A DNA stretch of 64,000 bases from a virus: positions 186,001 through 250,000 of the IMG/VR virus record IMGVR_UViG_3300027541_000009, one strand, 5' to 3'. A model generated the notes under the pieces. That model made no database searches and was not told the DNA's origin. It saw only the letters and a program-made list of their open reading frames with translations. Both the position numbers and the translations under genes were made by a program. How positions within the stretch are numbered: position 1 is the stretch's first letter; the number at the start of each line of letters is the position of its first letter. Shown piece by piece: positions 32,359 to 39,412 of the stretch.

Positions 32359-32510
32359 CTATTCGCAATTTTGTAGATAAAAACGGCAATTCGTGGGAAT
32401 GGGTTGAGACAGAAGAGACTGTAAAAGCAGTTCAAGAACTTGCAAAGTTTGCTGGTAATTACAACGGACCTCTTTATGCACCACATCCTGATTTGAAAAA
32501 TGAACAATAA
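32355..32510 (+). CDS. Small beta-rich protein (51 aa)
   Basis: MTIRNFVDKNGNSWEWVETE then a short helix (ETVKAVQELAKFAG). The strand V-D-x-N-G-N-x-W-E-W-x-E-T is characteristic of tiny phage proteins. 11-nt overlap with the next gene. Confidence 0.53.
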   Translation: MTIRNFVDKNGNSWEWVETEETVKAVQELAKFAGNYNGPLYAPHPDLKNEQ

Positions 32511-32718
32511 ACCCCTAACGCCTGAAGAAGTACAGCAAGCAGCAGAACAATTCTTTCCTTTGTTTCGCATTGTTAATAGTCGTATGCCTACAAATGCCAC
32601 AACAGAAGACACGCTCAAGGTAATGGAAACGGTCTGTAATCTTGCACACAAACTTCGTTTAGAAGAAGAAAAGATTAAATTTGGATTCAATAAGAATGAA
32701 AATGCGACTGAATCCTAA
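32500..32718 (+). CDS. Small helical protein (72 aa)
   Basis: MNNKPLTPEEVQQAAEQFFP; long helix (TTEDTLKVMETVCNLAHKLR) ending in a charged tail. The L-T-x-E-E-V-x-x-A-A-x-x-F-F-x-L-F pattern suggests a helical bundle. 23-nt overlap downstream. Confidence 0.55.
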   Translation: MNNKPLTPEEVQQAAEQFFPLFRIVNSRMPTNATTEDTLKVMETVCNLAHKLRLEEEKIKFGFNKNENATES

Positions 32719-32869
32719 TCAACAATTTTGGGCAAATATCTTTCGTTGTGCTGTAGAAAGGTCTAACATTTACTTTAATGAAAAAGACCTCGATAGACAC
32801 GCAAGAGAGCATACAACTGTCGTATTAGCGTTACAAAAAGGAGAACAATTTTGGAAAGAACTGCTGTAG
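32696..32869 (+). CDS. Small hypothetical protein (57 aa)
   Basis: ATG 32696 or 32702 (MRLNPNQQFWANIFRCAVER). C-terminus is helical (LDRHAREHTTVVLALQKGEQ). The next gene begins inside it at a TTG. Confidence 0.52.
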   Translation: MKMRLNPNQQFWANIFRCAVERSNIYFNEKDLDRHAREHTTVVLALQKGEQFWKELL

Positions 32870-33030
32870 AATATCCCTATCATGTTCTTGATAAGACTAC
32901 TCCTTGGTATGAGTGGTTGTGTTACTGCGAAATCTGCCACCAATTAAATGCTCCAGGACAACCATCTTTGGGGCGTTTTATGTCATATAGGCGTTACTTA
33001 AAATCTGTTGGACTTCTTGATAATGATTAG
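32851..33030 (+). CDS. Small Cys-containing protein with TTG start (59 aa)
   Basis: AAAGGAG at 32838-32844 is 7 nt before TTG 32851; no ATG is available. MERTAVEYPYHVLDKTTPWY, WLCYCEICHQLNAPG with C-x-C-x2-C-H, possibly a metal site. 8-nt overlap with the next gene. Confidence 0.5.
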   Translation: MERTAVEYPYHVLDKTTPWYEWLCYCEICHQLNAPGQPSLGRFMSYRRYLKSVGLLDND

Positions 33031-33244
33031 AAAATTTATTGAATGGTTTTTTACTTCAACAGAAATTTTTGTTGAAGATGATGTTTATTCAAAGTTACTT
33101 GAACTTGAATTGAGAATTGAAGCACTTGAAGCGGAAAGTGTAGAGAATAGCAATTGCTTTTATGAACTCTCTAATTCTATTGATGCAGTTGATGCACGCA
33201 TAGATATTCTGACTCTTGAAAATTGGAATAAAAACGATGTATGA
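33023..33244 (+). CDS. Small membrane-anchored or helical protein (73 aa)
   Basis: ATG 33023. MIRKFIEWFFTSTEIFVEDD, then heptad-like LLELELRIEALEAESVENSN, a coiled coil. The first helix may associate with the membrane. Confidence 0.53.
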   Translation: MIRKFIEWFFTSTEIFVEDDVYSKLLELELRIEALEAESVENSNCFYELSNSIDAVDARIDILTLENWNKNDV

Positions 33245-33416
33245 ACTCGATGATTTTGAAAAGGCTCTTGCACACTTTGGCACAAGAGTCGATGTAATTA
33301 TTGCAATGGAAATGGGAGGCAAATTAGATGCTGACGCTGCTTACAAAAATATTAAAATGGAACTCAAGGAACTCAAACGAGTTCGAAAGTCTATCAAGAA
33401 AGACAAGGATTTGTGA
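33237..33416 (+). CDS. MYELDDFEKAL-type cyanophage protein (59 aa)
   Basis: ATG 33237. MYELDDFEKALAHFGTRVDV then MEMGGKLDADAAYKNIKMEL and a basic tail (KRVRKSIKKDKDL). I recall this small family in cyanomyoviruses, with no known function. All-helical. Confidence 0.62.
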   Translation: MYELDDFEKALAHFGTRVDVIIAMEMGGKLDADAAYKNIKMELKELKRVRKSIKKDKDL

Positions 33417-33534
33417 TAAGTGTGGAGTGGTGAAACCACTTGACAAAGACCACTATCAGGTGGTAAAATACTTCCGCGATGGTTTCTCTTACTATTGCCA
33501 CGATTGCTCTAAACACAAACCAAGAAATGACTGA
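33328..33534 (+). CDS. Zinc-ribbon protein, start uncertain (up to 68 aa)
   Basis: ICDKCGVVKPLDKDHYQVVK...YYCHDCSKHK gives two C-x2-C knuckles, the zinc ribbon typical of phage HNH-associated or stand-alone DNA-binding proteins (K-x-C-x2-C-G-x-x-K-P-L). The only in-frame ATG is 33328, which overlaps the previous gene by 89 nt; a rare start such as ATT near 33409 is possible. ATG 33527 of the next gene overlaps its end. Confidence 0.5.
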   Translation: MLTLLTKILKWNSRNSNEFESLSRKTRICDKCGVVKPLDKDHYQVVKYFRDGFSYYCHDCSKHKPRND

Positions 33535-34093
33535 CTTTGATTACAAAAAGTATTCTCTTGAGAATCTTGAAAATTGGATGCATGATGCAATGTCTTCTGG
33601 TGAAGCAACACCAAAAGAGATTTATGATGTAATTGTTGGTGTAGTAAAAGATAATTACTACACATATAAACAAAAAACATCTGAAGCATATGAACTTCTT
33701 GGACTTTTGAATAGTGGTGTTGATAATAACAAATATAAGGATTATCTAAATGAAATCTTGAGTTGTGATAAAGATAACTCTTCACCAGAGTGTAAAAGTG
33801 CTTGGGATGATTTTTGGGAAGATATTGATAATCGCTCAGAAAAATCCAAAGTCCATATAACTGAAGATGGAGACCTTTATCCAGTAAAAGATAGAGTAGT
33901 AAAGTGGCAACTTCCTGTTGAAGAATGTAAAGATACTGATACTGATGAGACAGAATATTTTATCAGTTTCCCTGATGATTTATTAGAAGCAGCAAATCTG
34001 AAGGAAGGTGATACTGTGGAGTGGATTGACCGTGGGGACGGTAGTTTTGAGTTGCGTAAAGTAACTAAACCACTTGGAATGGATGAGTGTTGA
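33527..34093 (+). CDS. Protein with AbrB/MazE-like C-terminal domain (188 aa)
   Basis: ATG 33527 (MTDFDYKKYSLENLENWMHD). Residues 1-95 are helical and acidic. Residues ~140-183 (ISFPDDLLEAANLKEGDTVE, WIDRGDGSFELRKV) match the swapped-hairpin AbrB/SpoVT fold: I-x-F-P-x-x-L-L-E-A-x-x-x-K-E-G-D-x-V-E-W. Proteins with this tail are common in cyanophages; AbrB-like domains bind DNA, and cyanobacterial AbrB regulators control carbon/nitrogen genes. A transcriptional role is an inference. Confidence 0.65.
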   Translation: MTDFDYKKYSLENLENWMHDAMSSGEATPKEIYDVIVGVVKDNYYTYKQKTSEAYELLGLLNSGVDNNKYKDYLNEILSCDKDNSSPECKSAWDDFWEDIDNRSEKSKVHITEDGDLYPVKDRVVKWQLPVEECKDTDTDETEYFISFPDDLLEAANLKEGDTVEWIDRGDGSFELRKVTKPLGMDEC

Positions 34094-34284
34094 TGTATAC
34101 AATCAAACTTCTTGCACCCGCTGCTTTAATGTTATGTGCCGAAAGTGCATTATCTAATCAAGGATATTGTGCTCTTGACCAACCCAAACCATCTGTGGTA
34201 AGATACTACGAAGCTGGTAAGTCCTGTTATGTTGAAGGGACTTTTTACACTAAATGCGAGGACCGATTAAATGGCACTAAGTAA
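34093..34284 (+). CDS. Exported small Cys-rich protein (63 aa)
   Basis: ATG 34093 (TGATG). MYTIKLLAPAALMLCAESAL SN-type start is a signal peptide; mature part has Cys at ~28, ~47, ~57, suitable for disulfides. Overlaps the next gene by 14 nt. Confidence 0.57.
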   Translation: MYTIKLLAPAALMLCAESALSNQGYCALDQPKPSVVRYYEAGKSCYVEGTFYTKCEDRLNGTK

Positions 34285-34495
34285 ACAAACTTTAGATCAT
34301 ATCTTGGAAGCAGAATCACATCTTCGTGCTGCTATTCGTGTTGCATCTACATCAGAAAAACCATTAGTTGTAAAACAACTGTCACAAGTTCTTCTTGATA
34401 TGGAAAACTGCAAAAAAATCGAAGAACTGATGGATATGTTGGAAGATAGAAAACCAGGAAGTCGTGGTAGTTTTGGTTCTTTCTTCAACGATTAA
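34271..34495 (+). CDS. Small helical protein (74 aa)
   Basis: MALSKQTLDHILEAESHLRA, then ATRVASTSEKPLVV-like and KKIEELMDMLEDRKPGSRGS. Helical with a Gly/Ser-rich end. Followed by an intergenic promoter region. Confidence 0.55.
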   Translation: MALSKQTLDHILEAESHLRAAIRVASTSEKPLVVKQLSQVLLDMENCKKIEELMDMLEDRKPGSRGSFGSFFND

Positions 34496-34542
34496 GAACT
34501 GTTAAACAATCCCAAAGAGAATATTAAGAAACCACACAACCC

Positions 34543-34561
34543 CCTTAAATAGTGTTAGGAT
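34543..34561 (+). promoter_or_regulatory. Recurrent CCTTAAATAGT...TAGGAT motif, copy 3
   Basis: CCTTAAATAGTGTTAGGAT in a 66-nt gap; related to 18544 and 19731. Read as a promoter, its start (~34568) lies after ATG 34562, so the downstream gene should begin at ATG 34589, which has GGGAG at 34575-34579. Confidence 0.45.
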
Positions 34562-34588
34562 ATGGACATAATCACGGGAGCAAAACTT

Positions 34589-34753
34589 ATGACTCTTCCT
34601 TCAAAGGGAAATAAAAAACTTACAGACGAAGAGTTTAATGAAATGACTGCACTTAAAAATGTAATCAATCAACGCCCTGCTGCTGTAGTTCCTGAGAAGA
34701 TGGAGCAATTTACTGAGTATCTTGTGCGAAGTTTGAGAGAAAAGGGTGGTTGA
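34589..34753 (+). CDS. Small cyanophage protein (54 aa)
   Basis: ATG 34589 chosen over ATG 34562 for its GGGAG site and promoter position. MTLPSKGNKKLTDEEFNEMT then PAAVVPEKMEQFTEYLVRSL. Helical. Known type in cyanophages without function. Confidence 0.57.
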   Translation: MTLPSKGNKKLTDEEFNEMTALKNVINQRPAAVVPEKMEQFTEYLVRSLREKGG

Positions 34754-34757
34754 GTTT

Positions 34758-34793
34758 CTGGGGGGTTGACAACCCTCTTTTTTATGCTATACT
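34758..34793 (+). promoter_or_regulatory. Terminator-promoter fusion driving the Dam-type gene
   Basis: Hairpin GGGTT GAC AACCC (34763-34775) with CTCTTTTTT: a short terminator. TTGACA (34766-34771) lies in the stem-loop and TATACT at 34788-34793 follows after 16 nt. Predicted transcription start is exactly the A of ATG 34800, so this mRNA may be leaderless. Confidence 0.7.
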
Positions 34794-34799
34794 TATCCA

Positions 34800-35651
34800 A
34801 TGAACAAAACTTTTCTTAAATGGGCTGGCAATAAAACAAGAGTTCTGCCCCATCTTATTCCCCATATTGGTTATCCAAAGCGTTATTGTGAACCCTTTGG
34901 TGGTAGTCTTGCTGTTGCTTTGAATACACCAGCACAGCAATATATCCTCAACGATGTGAATAAGGATTTGGTAGCAATCTATCAGAATTTGGTAAATCCA
35001 AATGATGATAGTTTCATTCAATACTGCGAAGAACTATTCACGCCAGAGAATAATACAAGAGAAGTATATTTGGAGTTGCGAGAGCACTTCAATCAAGCAA
35101 CAGATACTACAGAGAGAGCAAGGTTATTCATTTATTTGAATAAGCACTGTTTTAATGGACTATCAAGATATAATAGCAAAGGAATGTTTAATGTTCCTTA
35201 TGGTAGAGAAGTTGTAAATAAGGATACTGGGGAGAAAGAAATACAAAGTGCTTACTTTCCCAGAGAGGAAATGATGAACTTCAGGATGTATTTCTTATCC
35301 AAACAATTGGTGAGGTTCACATCACTTTCTTTTGAAGATTCATCTCTGTATGAGGATTTGGAAGCAGGTGATGTTGTCTACTTTGACCCACCGTATGTTC
35401 CTGCATCAAATACTGCAAATTTCACAAGTTATGCGACTGATGGATTTACTTCTGACCAACAAGTTCAGTTAGCACAACTTGCAGAATCTCTTTCATCTAA
35501 AGGTATCAAAGTGATTGTATCAAATCACGATGTTCCTATTACAAGAGAACTCTACAAAAATGCTACAATCTATCAAATTCAAGTAACTAGAACGATTGCT
35601 GCAAAAGGCGGCAGTAGGAAAAAAGCAAGTGAACTCATAGCAGTTTACTAA
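34800..35651 (+). CDS. dam: Dam-type N6-adenine DNA methyltransferase (283 aa)
   Basis: Alpha-class (D12) layout: FLKWAGNKTRVLPHL (5-19), PFGGSLAV (32-39, SAM-binding motif I), and the catalytic motif IV DPPY (196-199) followed by TSYATDGF. This order and length are those of E. coli Dam and T4 Dam, which methylate adenine in GATC. GATC specificity is therefore expected but not proven. Its TAA overlaps the first base of copy 1 of the GATC-containing element, and all 14 copies lie downstream of it. Likely roles: protect phage DNA from GATC nucleases, including the phage's own MutH/Sau3AI-like enzyme, and perhaps regulation. Confidence 0.85.
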   Translation: MNKTFLKWAGNKTRVLPHLIPHIGYPKRYCEPFGGSLAVALNTPAQQYILNDVNKDLVAIYQNLVNPNDDSFIQYCEELFTPENNTREVYLELREHFNQATDTTERARLFIYLNKHCFNGLSRYNSKGMFNVPYGREVVNKDTGEKEIQSAYFPREEMMNFRMYFLSKQLVRFTSLSFEDSSLYEDLEAGDVVYFDPPYVPASNTANFTSYATDGFTSDQQVQLAQLAESLSSKGIKVIVSNHDVPITRELYKNATIYQIQVTRTIAAKGGSRKKASELIAVY

Positions 35652-35679
35652 CTTGGATCCTCTAAAGTGTACCTATAAT
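35651..35679 (+). repeat. GATC element copy 1
   Basis: ACTTGGATCC...GTGTACC TATAAT. Begins on the last base of the dam stop codon; 18 nt separate it from the ATG at 35698. One of two copies ending TATAAT. Confidence 0.9.
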
Positions 35680-35697
35680 GTAAGCAACAAACTTGAA

Positions 35698-36111
35698 ATG
35701 TCCACCCGAGCACGAATCGGTCTTGAACTTAAGAATGGTTCTATTCTCTCTGTGTATCACCACTGGGATGGTTATCCTGAATGGTTGGGTCGTATCCTGA
35801 ACACTCATTACAACACTCGTCAGAAAGTTGCTGACTTGATTGATGGTGGTGATATGTCTTGCTGCTGGACTGATGACCGCTGGAATGATAGTGCAGTGAA
35901 GGGTGTTTATGGACCCAACTATTATTCTTATCGTAACGATGATTGTCCTCCTCGTCTTGATGCTGATTTGTGTGAGTATCTTCTGCCTGCTAATGGTGAA
36001 GAGTATGCCTATGTCTTCCGCAACGGTGAATGGGTGTGCTACAATATGAATTGTTATGAACAAAAACTTCCTGAAGTGATTGAAATCCCCTCTGCTGCGC
36101 TTGCTGTTTAA
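35698..36111 (+). CDS. Conserved phage protein (137 aa)
   Basis: ATG 35698 (MSTRARIGLELKNGSILSVY); extension to a TTG in the element is possible but not preferred. HHWDGYPEWLGRILNTHYN is a recognisable block of a small-phage-protein family of unknown function; followed by a W-D-rich segment and YAYVFRNGEWVCYN. Beta-rich. First gene after the first element copy. Confidence 0.63.
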   Translation: MSTRARIGLELKNGSILSVYHHWDGYPEWLGRILNTHYNTRQKVADLIDGGDMSCCWTDDRWNDSAVKGVYGPNYYSYRNDDCPPRLDADLCEYLLPANGEEYAYVFRNGEWVCYNMNCYEQKLPEVIEIPSAALAV

Positions 36112-36128
36112 TTCTTAGGTAAATTATT

Positions 36129-36536
36129 ATGAAACAACAAAACGGATTTATTGACCCTGCTGTTGCTGCTATTGCTGTCGGTGTGGTTGTGATTGGTGGT
36201 CTCATCTTTATTGGTGGTCCACAATATAATGTGTGGCAGCAATCTCTTGCTGGTAAAGCAGAGTTGCAAAAAGCAGAATACACTCGTCAGGTAGCAGTTC
36301 TTGAAGCACAAGCAAAGAAAGATAGTGCTCAACAACTTGCTGATGCTGAAATCATCCGTGCTACTGGTGTTGCTAAGGCAAACCAAATCATTGGTGATAG
36401 TCTGAAGGACAACCGTGAGTATCTTCAGTATCTTTACATTACTGGTCTTGAAGAAGGATCTAACAAAGGTAATGTGACCATCTATGTTCCCACCGAAGGT
36501 GGTATGCCTGTTCCTACTCTTCAAATGAGCAAATGA
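36129..36536 (+). CDS. Membrane protein with SPFH/prohibitin-like C-terminal half (135 aa)
   Basis: Transmembrane helix at ~11-30 (VAAIAVGVVVIGGLIFIGG). Residues ~45-95 (AEYTRQVAVLEAQAKKDSAQ; AEIIRATGVAKANQIIGDSL) are the alanine/glutamate coiled coil typical of the ends of prohibitin/stomatin-family proteins, but the SPFH domain itself is absent. YLQYLYITGLEE follows as in those proteins. Cyanophages carry similar short 'prohibitin-like' proteins; they may cap host membrane proteases. Confidence 0.65.
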   Translation: MKQQNGFIDPAVAAIAVGVVVIGGLIFIGGPQYNVWQQSLAGKAELQKAEYTRQVAVLEAQAKKDSAQQLADAEIIRATGVAKANQIIGDSLKDNREYLQYLYITGLEEGSNKGNVTIYVPTEGGMPVPTLQMSK

Positions 36537-36691
36537 ACAAAAAGTACATTGTTGTTGGATTGATTGGTTTTGCAGTTATTCTTGGTTGGAATGTCTTTCT
36601 AATCCAGCGTGATGACAAAATGTATGATGCTTACTATCGCTCTAAGGCAATAGAGAATCTCAAGAAACCACCCTCTATAGAAATCAGATGA
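36533..36691 (+). CDS. Small membrane protein (52 aa)
   Basis: ATGA overlap. MNKKYIVVGLIGFAVILGWN is a transmembrane helix; outer tail is polar with KKPPSIEIR at the end. Next gene overlaps by ATGA. Confidence 0.6.
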   Translation: MNKKYIVVGLIGFAVILGWNVFLIQRDDKMYDAYYRSKAIENLKKPPSIEIR

Positions 36692-36813
36692 GTATTGTAC
36701 TCGGTGTAGCAATCTACGCAGCACTGGTTGCATTTGTATCCTCCATTATGCTATATTACTTAAAGGTAATGTATTCACGCGAAGAAGCAAAACTTAAGGA
36801 GAAATCCAAATGA
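36688..36813 (+). CDS. Small membrane protein (41 aa)
   Basis: MSIVLGVAIYAALVAFVSSI MLYY forms one membrane helix, then a charged tail (REEAKLKEKSK). ATGA overlaps on both sides. Confidence 0.58.
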   Translation: MSIVLGVAIYAALVAFVSSIMLYYLKVMYSREEAKLKEKSK

Positions 36814-36947
36814 TCCCCAAACGACTCCGTGACCTTATTAAACAAGCAGAAATGGACAAAGTAGCAGAAGAGTTCTGGAAAGAAGTTGAGCGTGAAGCAG
36901 CGAAACTTGAGGTAACTGTTGACTACTATCTCGCTGAGTTTTACTAA
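36810..36947 (+). CDS. Small charged helical protein (45 aa)
   Basis: MIPKRLRDLIKQAEMDKVAE then EFWKEVEREAAKLEVTVDYY. Soluble helix between membrane peptides. TAATG with the next gene. Confidence 0.56.
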   Translation: MIPKRLRDLIKQAEMDKVAEEFWKEVEREAAKLEVTVDYYLAEFY

Positions 36948-37039
36948 TGACTTTTATTCTTGGTATGGGAATCGGTATTCTTTTGACTGTAGGAGTTTCT
37001 TTTATAGTTGCTTCCGACATTGACAATAACGACAACTAA
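36947..37039 (+). CDS. 30-residue membrane peptide
   Basis: MTFILGMGIGILLTVGVSFI VASDIDNNDN: one hydrophobic helix and an acidic tail. Fourth membrane-related product in 900 nt. Confidence 0.5.
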   Translation: MTFILGMGIGILLTVGVSFIVASDIDNNDN

Positions 37040-37071
37040 TCTTAAACTTAAGAGGTAATTTACAAAGACAA

Positions 37072-37314
37072 ATGGCACAAAAGTTTCTTTACATCGTTGA
37101 CCACTACATTCCTTTTCCGTCCAGTGAATACGGTGGACTTTGGAATGTGATTGCGGAAAACGACAATGAATGTTTTGATTTGATTTCTGCAGAAGATTCT
37201 GACAATTTTTATGAGCAACACTATACTACTCTTCGTGAAAATGTGTTAAGCGCGAGGACTTATGCGCTTGCTGAGGATGTAGAATCTGCAGTAGTTGAAT
37301 CTTTTACAACCTGA
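37072..37314 (+). CDS. Acidic hypothetical protein (80 aa)
   Basis: AAGAGGT at 37049-37055. MAQKFLYIVDHYIPFPSSEY then GLWNVIAENDNECFDLISAE. Alpha/beta. TGATG overlap with the next gene. Confidence 0.57.
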   Translation: MAQKFLYIVDHYIPFPSSEYGGLWNVIAENDNECFDLISAEDSDNFYEQHYTTLRENVLSARTYALAEDVESAVVESFTT

Positions 37315-37481
37315 TGACTCACCACGTTACTCACACCAATAAAATGGTGTTTGATTTGAAGAAACAGTACCAAGAACGTATTGAACAACTGCAAAGTAAA
37401 ATTGCAGAACAAGAACACGAAATCTCACAACTGCAGAAACAAATTGAGTATATGTCGCGTGACAAGTTCTATGATTGCTGA
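37314..37481 (+). CDS. Small coiled-coil protein (55 aa)
   Basis: MTHHVTHTNKMVFDLKKQYQ, then heptads ERIEQLQSKIAEQEHEISQL. Oligomeric coiled coil. Next gene starts 11 nt before its end. Confidence 0.57.
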   Translation: MTHHVTHTNKMVFDLKKQYQERIEQLQSKIAEQEHEISQLQKQIEYMSRDKFYDC

Positions 37482-37752
37482 GTTTCCGCATAAAGCACCC
37501 GAAAATTATTATTATGAGTTCGAAGAGTTCAAGCGTGGAGTTATTGCTATATGGTTGTATTGCAATCGTAAGTTTGATTACAATAATGGTGCTCCCACAA
37601 GGACAATCTGGGGATTCTACAAATCCAAGACCAGAGAATACTTTGCCCCAATCAATAGTAAGACAGTTGGTGCTCGTGTAAATATCAACGACACGCGAAA
37701 CTATTCAGCAATGCCTATCAAGCAGTCTCCATTGGATGCGTTCTTTGTATGA
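37471..37752 (+). CDS. Hypothetical protein (93 aa)
   Basis: ATG 37471. MIAEFPHKAPENYYYEFEEF, then FKRGVIAIWLYCNRKFDYNN and WGFYKSKTREYFAPINS. Beta-rich, aromatic. ATGA overlap with the next gene. I recall similar proteins in cyanophages, function unknown. Confidence 0.58.
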   Translation: MIAEFPHKAPENYYYEFEEFKRGVIAIWLYCNRKFDYNNGAPTRTIWGFYKSKTREYFAPINSKTVGARVNINDTRNYSAMPIKQSPLDAFFV

Positions 37753-38012
37753 CATACAAACCACAAGTCAATGATTATGTTGAATGGACAAAAGGTGTTG
37801 AAGGTTGGGTTTATTTTAGGGATGACGAATATGTTACGATTGAGTATGTTGTTCGTCCTAAAGACCAAGTAAACTATCACGCCTGCCCCATTCACGCAAA
37901 TGAAAGATTGCTTGTTGTTTGTTATAAAGAAGATTGGAAACATTTAAAGTATGTTAAATCAAGAAAATCAAGATATGAAGAAGAACAGAACTGTCTGGCG
38001 ATTGCTTGCTAA
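37749..38012 (+). CDS. Small SH3-like protein (87 aa)
   Basis: MTYKPQVNDYVEWTKGVEGW: V-x-D-Y-V-x-W-x-x-G-x-E-G-W-V-Y is an SH3-like barrel start; HANERLLVVCYKEDWKHLKY follows. Unknown partner. Confidence 0.57.
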   Translation: MTYKPQVNDYVEWTKGVEGWVYFRDDEYVTIEYVVRPKDQVNYHACPIHANERLLVVCYKEDWKHLKYVKSRKSRYEEEQNCLAIAC

Positions 38013-38241
38013 GGCACTTGGAGAAAAAGCAAGTAAATGTGATAAAGAAGCGGATAAGGTAGCACTTATCCGCCTTTTGATGTTTTTGAGCATTTTTATT
38101 ACCAACTGCTTCATTATCGCTAATGCAATTCGACATTGGAATGATGAGACTAAGATAGAAGTATTTGTTGAAACTTCTAGTATGCCAGAATATCAAACTC
38201 CACCTATGAGAGTTGCAAATAAACCCCTTGAGTTTGAGTAA
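37975..38241 (+). CDS. Membrane protein (88 aa)
   Basis: ATG 37975 (MKKNRTVWRLLAKALGEKAS); an in-frame ATG at 37951 would add 8 residues. Hydrophobic helix LLMFLSIFITNCFIIANAI spans the membrane; polar outer tail. Overlaps the previous gene by 38 nt. Confidence 0.58.
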   Translation: MKKNRTVWRLLAKALGEKASKCDKEADKVALIRLLMFLSIFITNCFIIANAIRHWNDETKIEVFVETSSMPEYQTPPMRVANKPLEFE

Positions 38242-38242
38242 C

Positions 38243-38250
38243 AATAAATA
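38243..38250 (+). promoter_or_regulatory. Late promoter AATAAATA
   Basis: AATAAATA 20 nt before ATG 38271, marking a late island (candidate internal head proteins) within an early-type region. Confidence 0.6.
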
Positions 38251-38270
38251 ACTAAAAAGTTATTCATAAG

Positions 38271-38915
38271 ATGGACGCTCAAGACATTCGCAATCTTCAA
38301 GAAGCATATATGGAAGTTGTTGAAAACCAGCAACTTGATGAGATGCCATATCAAGTAATGGGTTCTCCTGATGGAAAGAAAGAGAAGAAGATTGGTAAAC
38401 CAGTAAAGAGTAGAAAGTATGCTGACGCAAGAGCAGCAGAACTTGAAGATACTCATAAAAAAACAGGTGGCAAATATCGTTCACAATATGTTGAGGATTA
38501 TGACCTATACGACATCATTCTTTCGCACCTTCTTGATGAAGGATATGCTGATACTGAACAAGCAGCAACGGCAATTATGGGGAATATGAGTGAAGAGTGG
38601 AGAGAGAGTATTATGATTGCTGAAGGAATGACTATGAAGGACTTCAAGGCAAATCGTCAGAAGAATAAGAGGAGATCTGCTTCTGCTGATGCTGAGAAGA
38701 GAGGTCATGTAGGTAAGGAATGGTATAACAGTGGTAGAAGATATTCTCCAGATGAAGCAAAGAGAAGTCGTGCAAATATGGATGATGAAGAAAGACGCAC
38801 GAGACATCGTAGTGCTGTAGATCCTGATAATGAGGATGATAATAACTACTCTGCAGATAAGACGAAGAATCCTAAGAAACTTCGTAAGCAAAAAGCAATG
38901 GGAGAATTAGGATAA
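38271..38915 (+). CDS. Cyanophage late protein of unknown role (214 aa)
   Basis: MDAQDIRNLQEAYMEVVENQ QLDE start, DLYDIILSHLLDEGYADTEQ in the middle (a block I recall from several cyanophage proteins), then a very charged C-terminal half rich in R, D and E. Behind a late promoter and next to two proteins with capsid-targeting-like starts, so it may be an internal head protein. No catalytic motif. Confidence 0.62.
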   Translation: MDAQDIRNLQEAYMEVVENQQLDEMPYQVMGSPDGKKEKKIGKPVKSRKYADARAAELEDTHKKTGGKYRSQYVEDYDLYDIILSHLLDEGYADTEQAATAIMGNMSEEWRESIMIAEGMTMKDFKANRQKNKRRSASADAEKRGHVGKEWYNSGRRYSPDEAKRSRANMDDEERRTRHRSAVDPDNEDDNNYSADKTKNPKKLRKQKAMGELG

Positions 38916-38916
38916 A

Positions 38917-39165
38917 ATGCTAACATTTAGAGAGTTCTACGAAATCTGCGAAGCAAAAAGACCAGACACTCCACCTCAAGCAGTTCCTGGAACTTACAAG
39001 AGGAGTGATACTGGTGTGCAAACTTATACTCTTCAAAGATATGAAGGTCCAGAAGGGAAACCAACAAAGAAAGAAGTTAATAAGTTAATTGTAAAGCGTA
39101 GTGGCGGAAAAGAAGTAACAAAGAGACTGAAAAAGTTAGCAAAATCTGTTAAAAAAATTGATTGA
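38917..39165 (+). CDS. Candidate internal head protein (82 aa)
   Basis: MLTFREFYEICE AKRPDT resembles the capsid-targeting sequence of T4 internal proteins (M-K-T-Y-Q-E-F-I-A-E), with I-C-E followed by A fitting the T4 gp21 protease rule (L/I-x-E, cut after E). The rest is basic (VNKLIVKRSGGKEVTKRLKK), as for DNA-associated head proteins injected with the genome. Inferred, not shown. Confidence 0.58.
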   Translation: MLTFREFYEICEAKRPDTPPQAVPGTYKRSDTGVQTYTLQRYEGPEGKPTKKEVNKLIVKRSGGKEVTKRLKKLAKSVKKID

Positions 39166-39170
39166 TTTTT

Positions 39171-39199
39171 ACTTGGATCCTCTAAAGTGTACCTATAAT
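39171..39199 (+). repeat. GATC element copy 2
   Basis: ACTTGGATCC...GTGTACC TATAAT; ATG of the small gene follows at 39206, 6 nt after the element. Confidence 0.9.
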
Positions 39200-39205
39200 G
39201 TAAGC

Positions 39206-39352
39206 ATGAAACAAATTATGGACTGCTTCGATGACATTCAAATTGAAGAATCTAATGGATTTGATTTTATTGAAAAAGATCTAACTGAACTCATTGAAGA
39301 ATCTAACGACTTCAATCTTAATGAGTATCTTAACTCCAACTATGATTACTGA
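39206..39352 (+). CDS. Small very acidic protein (48 aa)
   Basis: ATG 39206. MKQIMDCFDDIQIEESNGFD, then EKDLTELIEESNDFNLNEYL. Highly acidic, like DNA-mimic or anti-host peptides, but that is speculation. Confidence 0.53.
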   Translation: MKQIMDCFDDIQIEESNGFDFIEKDLTELIEESNDFNLNEYLNSNYDY

Positions 39353-39358
39353 CAGTTT

Positions 39359-39406
39359 CTAAACTGTCCACCAAATCACCCACACAGAACACTTTTCCTT
39401 TATTAT
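39359..39406 (+). promoter_or_regulatory. Junction G: AAACTG box and -10 without terminator hairpin
   Basis: TCTAAACTGTCCACC (39359-39373) then TATTAT at 39401-39406, 38 nt from the box. The predicted start is the A of ATG 39413 (leaderless). ACAGTTT/AAACTGT around 39352-39368 is itself a small inverted repeat. Confidence 0.5.
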
Positions 39407-39412
39407 TCTCAA

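Noticed and set aside
37381-37470. N-terminal extension of the 93-aa protein at 37471
   Set aside because: It is the out-of-frame body of the coiled-coil gene at 37314; ATG 37471 gives the natural overlap.
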